Assembly (NCBI GenBank): GCA_023262245.1
Contig: JALRDC010000046.1
Span: 1 to 13,544 of the forward strand
Reading direction: 5' to 3'
DNA length: 13,544 bases
Origin: Flavobacteriaceae bacterium
Lineage (GTDB): Bacteria > Bacteroidota > Bacteroidia > Flavobacteriales > Flavobacteriaceae
The notes under the pieces are model-generated. The model was not told the DNA's origin. It made no database searches and worked only from the letters and a program-made list of their open reading frames with translations. Every line of letters starts with the position of its first letter. Within the stretch, counting starts at the first letter, position 1. Of the stretch, positions 13,188 through 13,544 are shown one piece after another. The position numbers were made by a program, and so were the translations under genes.

Positions 13188-13481
13188 ATGACAAAAGCAG
13201 ACATTGTATCAAACATTTCAGACCAGCTGGGTATTGATCGAGCTGATGTTCAAGCAACTGTTGAAAATTTTATGAAAGAAGTCAAAACTTCATTGGAGAA
13301 GGGTGAAAATGTATATTTGAGAGGATTTGGAAGTTTTATCATCAAAACTCGTGCAGAAAAAACGGGACGCAATATTTCAAAAAATGTTGCCATTAAAATT
13401 CCTGCACACAACATTCCTTCTTTCAAGCCCGCAAAAATATTTGTTCAGGGTGTTAAATCTAAAATAGCCGTATCAAAGTAA
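13188..13481 (+). CDS. HU/IHF-family DNA-binding protein
   Basis: This 97-residue nucleoid-associated protein should bend and compact DNA as a dimer. The N-terminal helices (3-38, TKADIVSNISDQLGI onward) are followed by the signature RGFGSF (45-50), the arm region TGRNISKNVAIKI (59-71) and PAHNIPSFKPAK (72-83). In E. coli HU and IHF the arm tip is RNP, whose proline wedges between base pairs. Here the equivalent position is Ile63 (RNI), which could soften sharp kinking. An upstream in-frame TTG (13167) would add seven residues, but the ATG at 13188 gives the usual MTKADIV start and leaves a 34-base leader after the promoter box. It lies between divergent mutY and a small basic ORF. Family is certain; the specific role (general HU or site-specific) is not. 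Confidence 0.93.
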   Translation: MTKADIVSNISDQLGIDRADVQATVENFMKEVKTSLEKGENVYLRGFGSFIIKTRAEKTGRNISKNVAIKIPAHNIPSFKPAKIFVQGVKSKIAVSK

Positions 13482-13510
13482 TCGTTAACAACTAAAATTA
13501 ATAACTGCAT

Positions 13511-13544
13511 ATGCCAAGTGGTAAAAAACGTAAAAGACACAAGG
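13511..13544 (+). CDS. Very basic small protein, 5' part only (truncated by window end)
   Basis: ATG at 13511 opens a frame reading MPSGKKRKRHK before the window ends after 11 codons. Seven of the eleven residues are Lys, Arg or His. From memory, flavobacterial genomes carry a short, extremely basic protein with this kind of start between an HU gene and a ribonuclease E/G gene, which suggests a nucleic-acid or ribosome-associated protein. This recollection is unverified and the 3' part is not visible. It begins 29 bases after the HU stop with no terminator-like hairpin between, so co-transcription with HU is likely. Confidence 0.6.
   Translation, partial: MPSGKKRKRHK

Noticed and set aside
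1..13544. CRISPR arrays, transposons, phage genes, tRNA or rRNA
   Set aside because: No direct-repeat arrays, transposase or integrase motifs, cloverleaf sequences or rRNA-like stretches were seen on either strand by eye.

Overview
The window reads as a chromosomal segment of a low-GC, AT-rich member of the Flavobacteriia (Bacteroidota), probably a Flavobacteriaceae species. Three things support this. The gliding-motility genes gldE and gldD are present in a mutY-ssb-gldE-gldD order. Several intergenic gaps carry the Bacteroidota promoter -7 element TAnnTTTG. All five exported non-lipoproteins have a signal peptide whose predicted cleavage leaves glutamine as the first mature residue (the 'Q-rule' described for Bacteroidota). 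No phage, insertion sequence, CRISPR array, tRNA or rRNA was seen. Genes are tightly packed and no gap exceeds about 125 bases.

Layout. Bases 1-147 hold a possible 25-codon membrane-peptide ORF on the plus strand, preceded by two abutting TAnnTTTG boxes. Bases 148-3284 form a minus-strand run, in transcription order: tesB-type acyl-CoA thioesterase, DUF2490 outer-membrane protein, exported PHP-domain (Sb-PDE-like) phosphodiesterase, and a small SET-domain protein that may have its own promoter. Bases 3379-4797 (minus) encode an exported AbgB-like M20 amidohydrolase. Across a 108-base divergent promoter region lies a plus-strand pair of exported M16 proteases (4906-8293): the first has the zinc site, while the second has lost it but keeps the substrate-binding Arg/Tyr pair and carries an extra C-terminal domain. 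An EamA/DMT permease (minus) and a lipoprotein with a heavy-metal-associated domain (plus) are divergent around 9194-9267. Bases 9652-13062 (minus) hold mutY, ssb, gldE and gldD. Bases 13188-13481 (plus) encode an HU/IHF-family DNA-binding protein, followed by the first 11 codons of a very basic small protein cut by the window edge.

How the genes fit together. The two M16 proteins most likely form one heterodimeric periplasmic peptidase. gldE and gldD serve the gliding/type IX secretion machinery and sit in one transcription unit with DNA maintenance genes (mutY, ssb). Three of the four genes in that unit start with TTG or GTG, and gldE/gldD are coupled by a 4-base stop/start overlap. The metabolic genes on the left look like ordinary housekeeping or nutrient-scavenging functions.

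I found no convincing large undescribed system. The best leads are the 25-codon ORF with tandem promoter boxes, the complementary M16 pair with its extra C-terminal domain, the CxxxC metal-binding lipoprotein behind a perfect 14-base palindrome, and the HU protein lacking the usual arm-tip proline.
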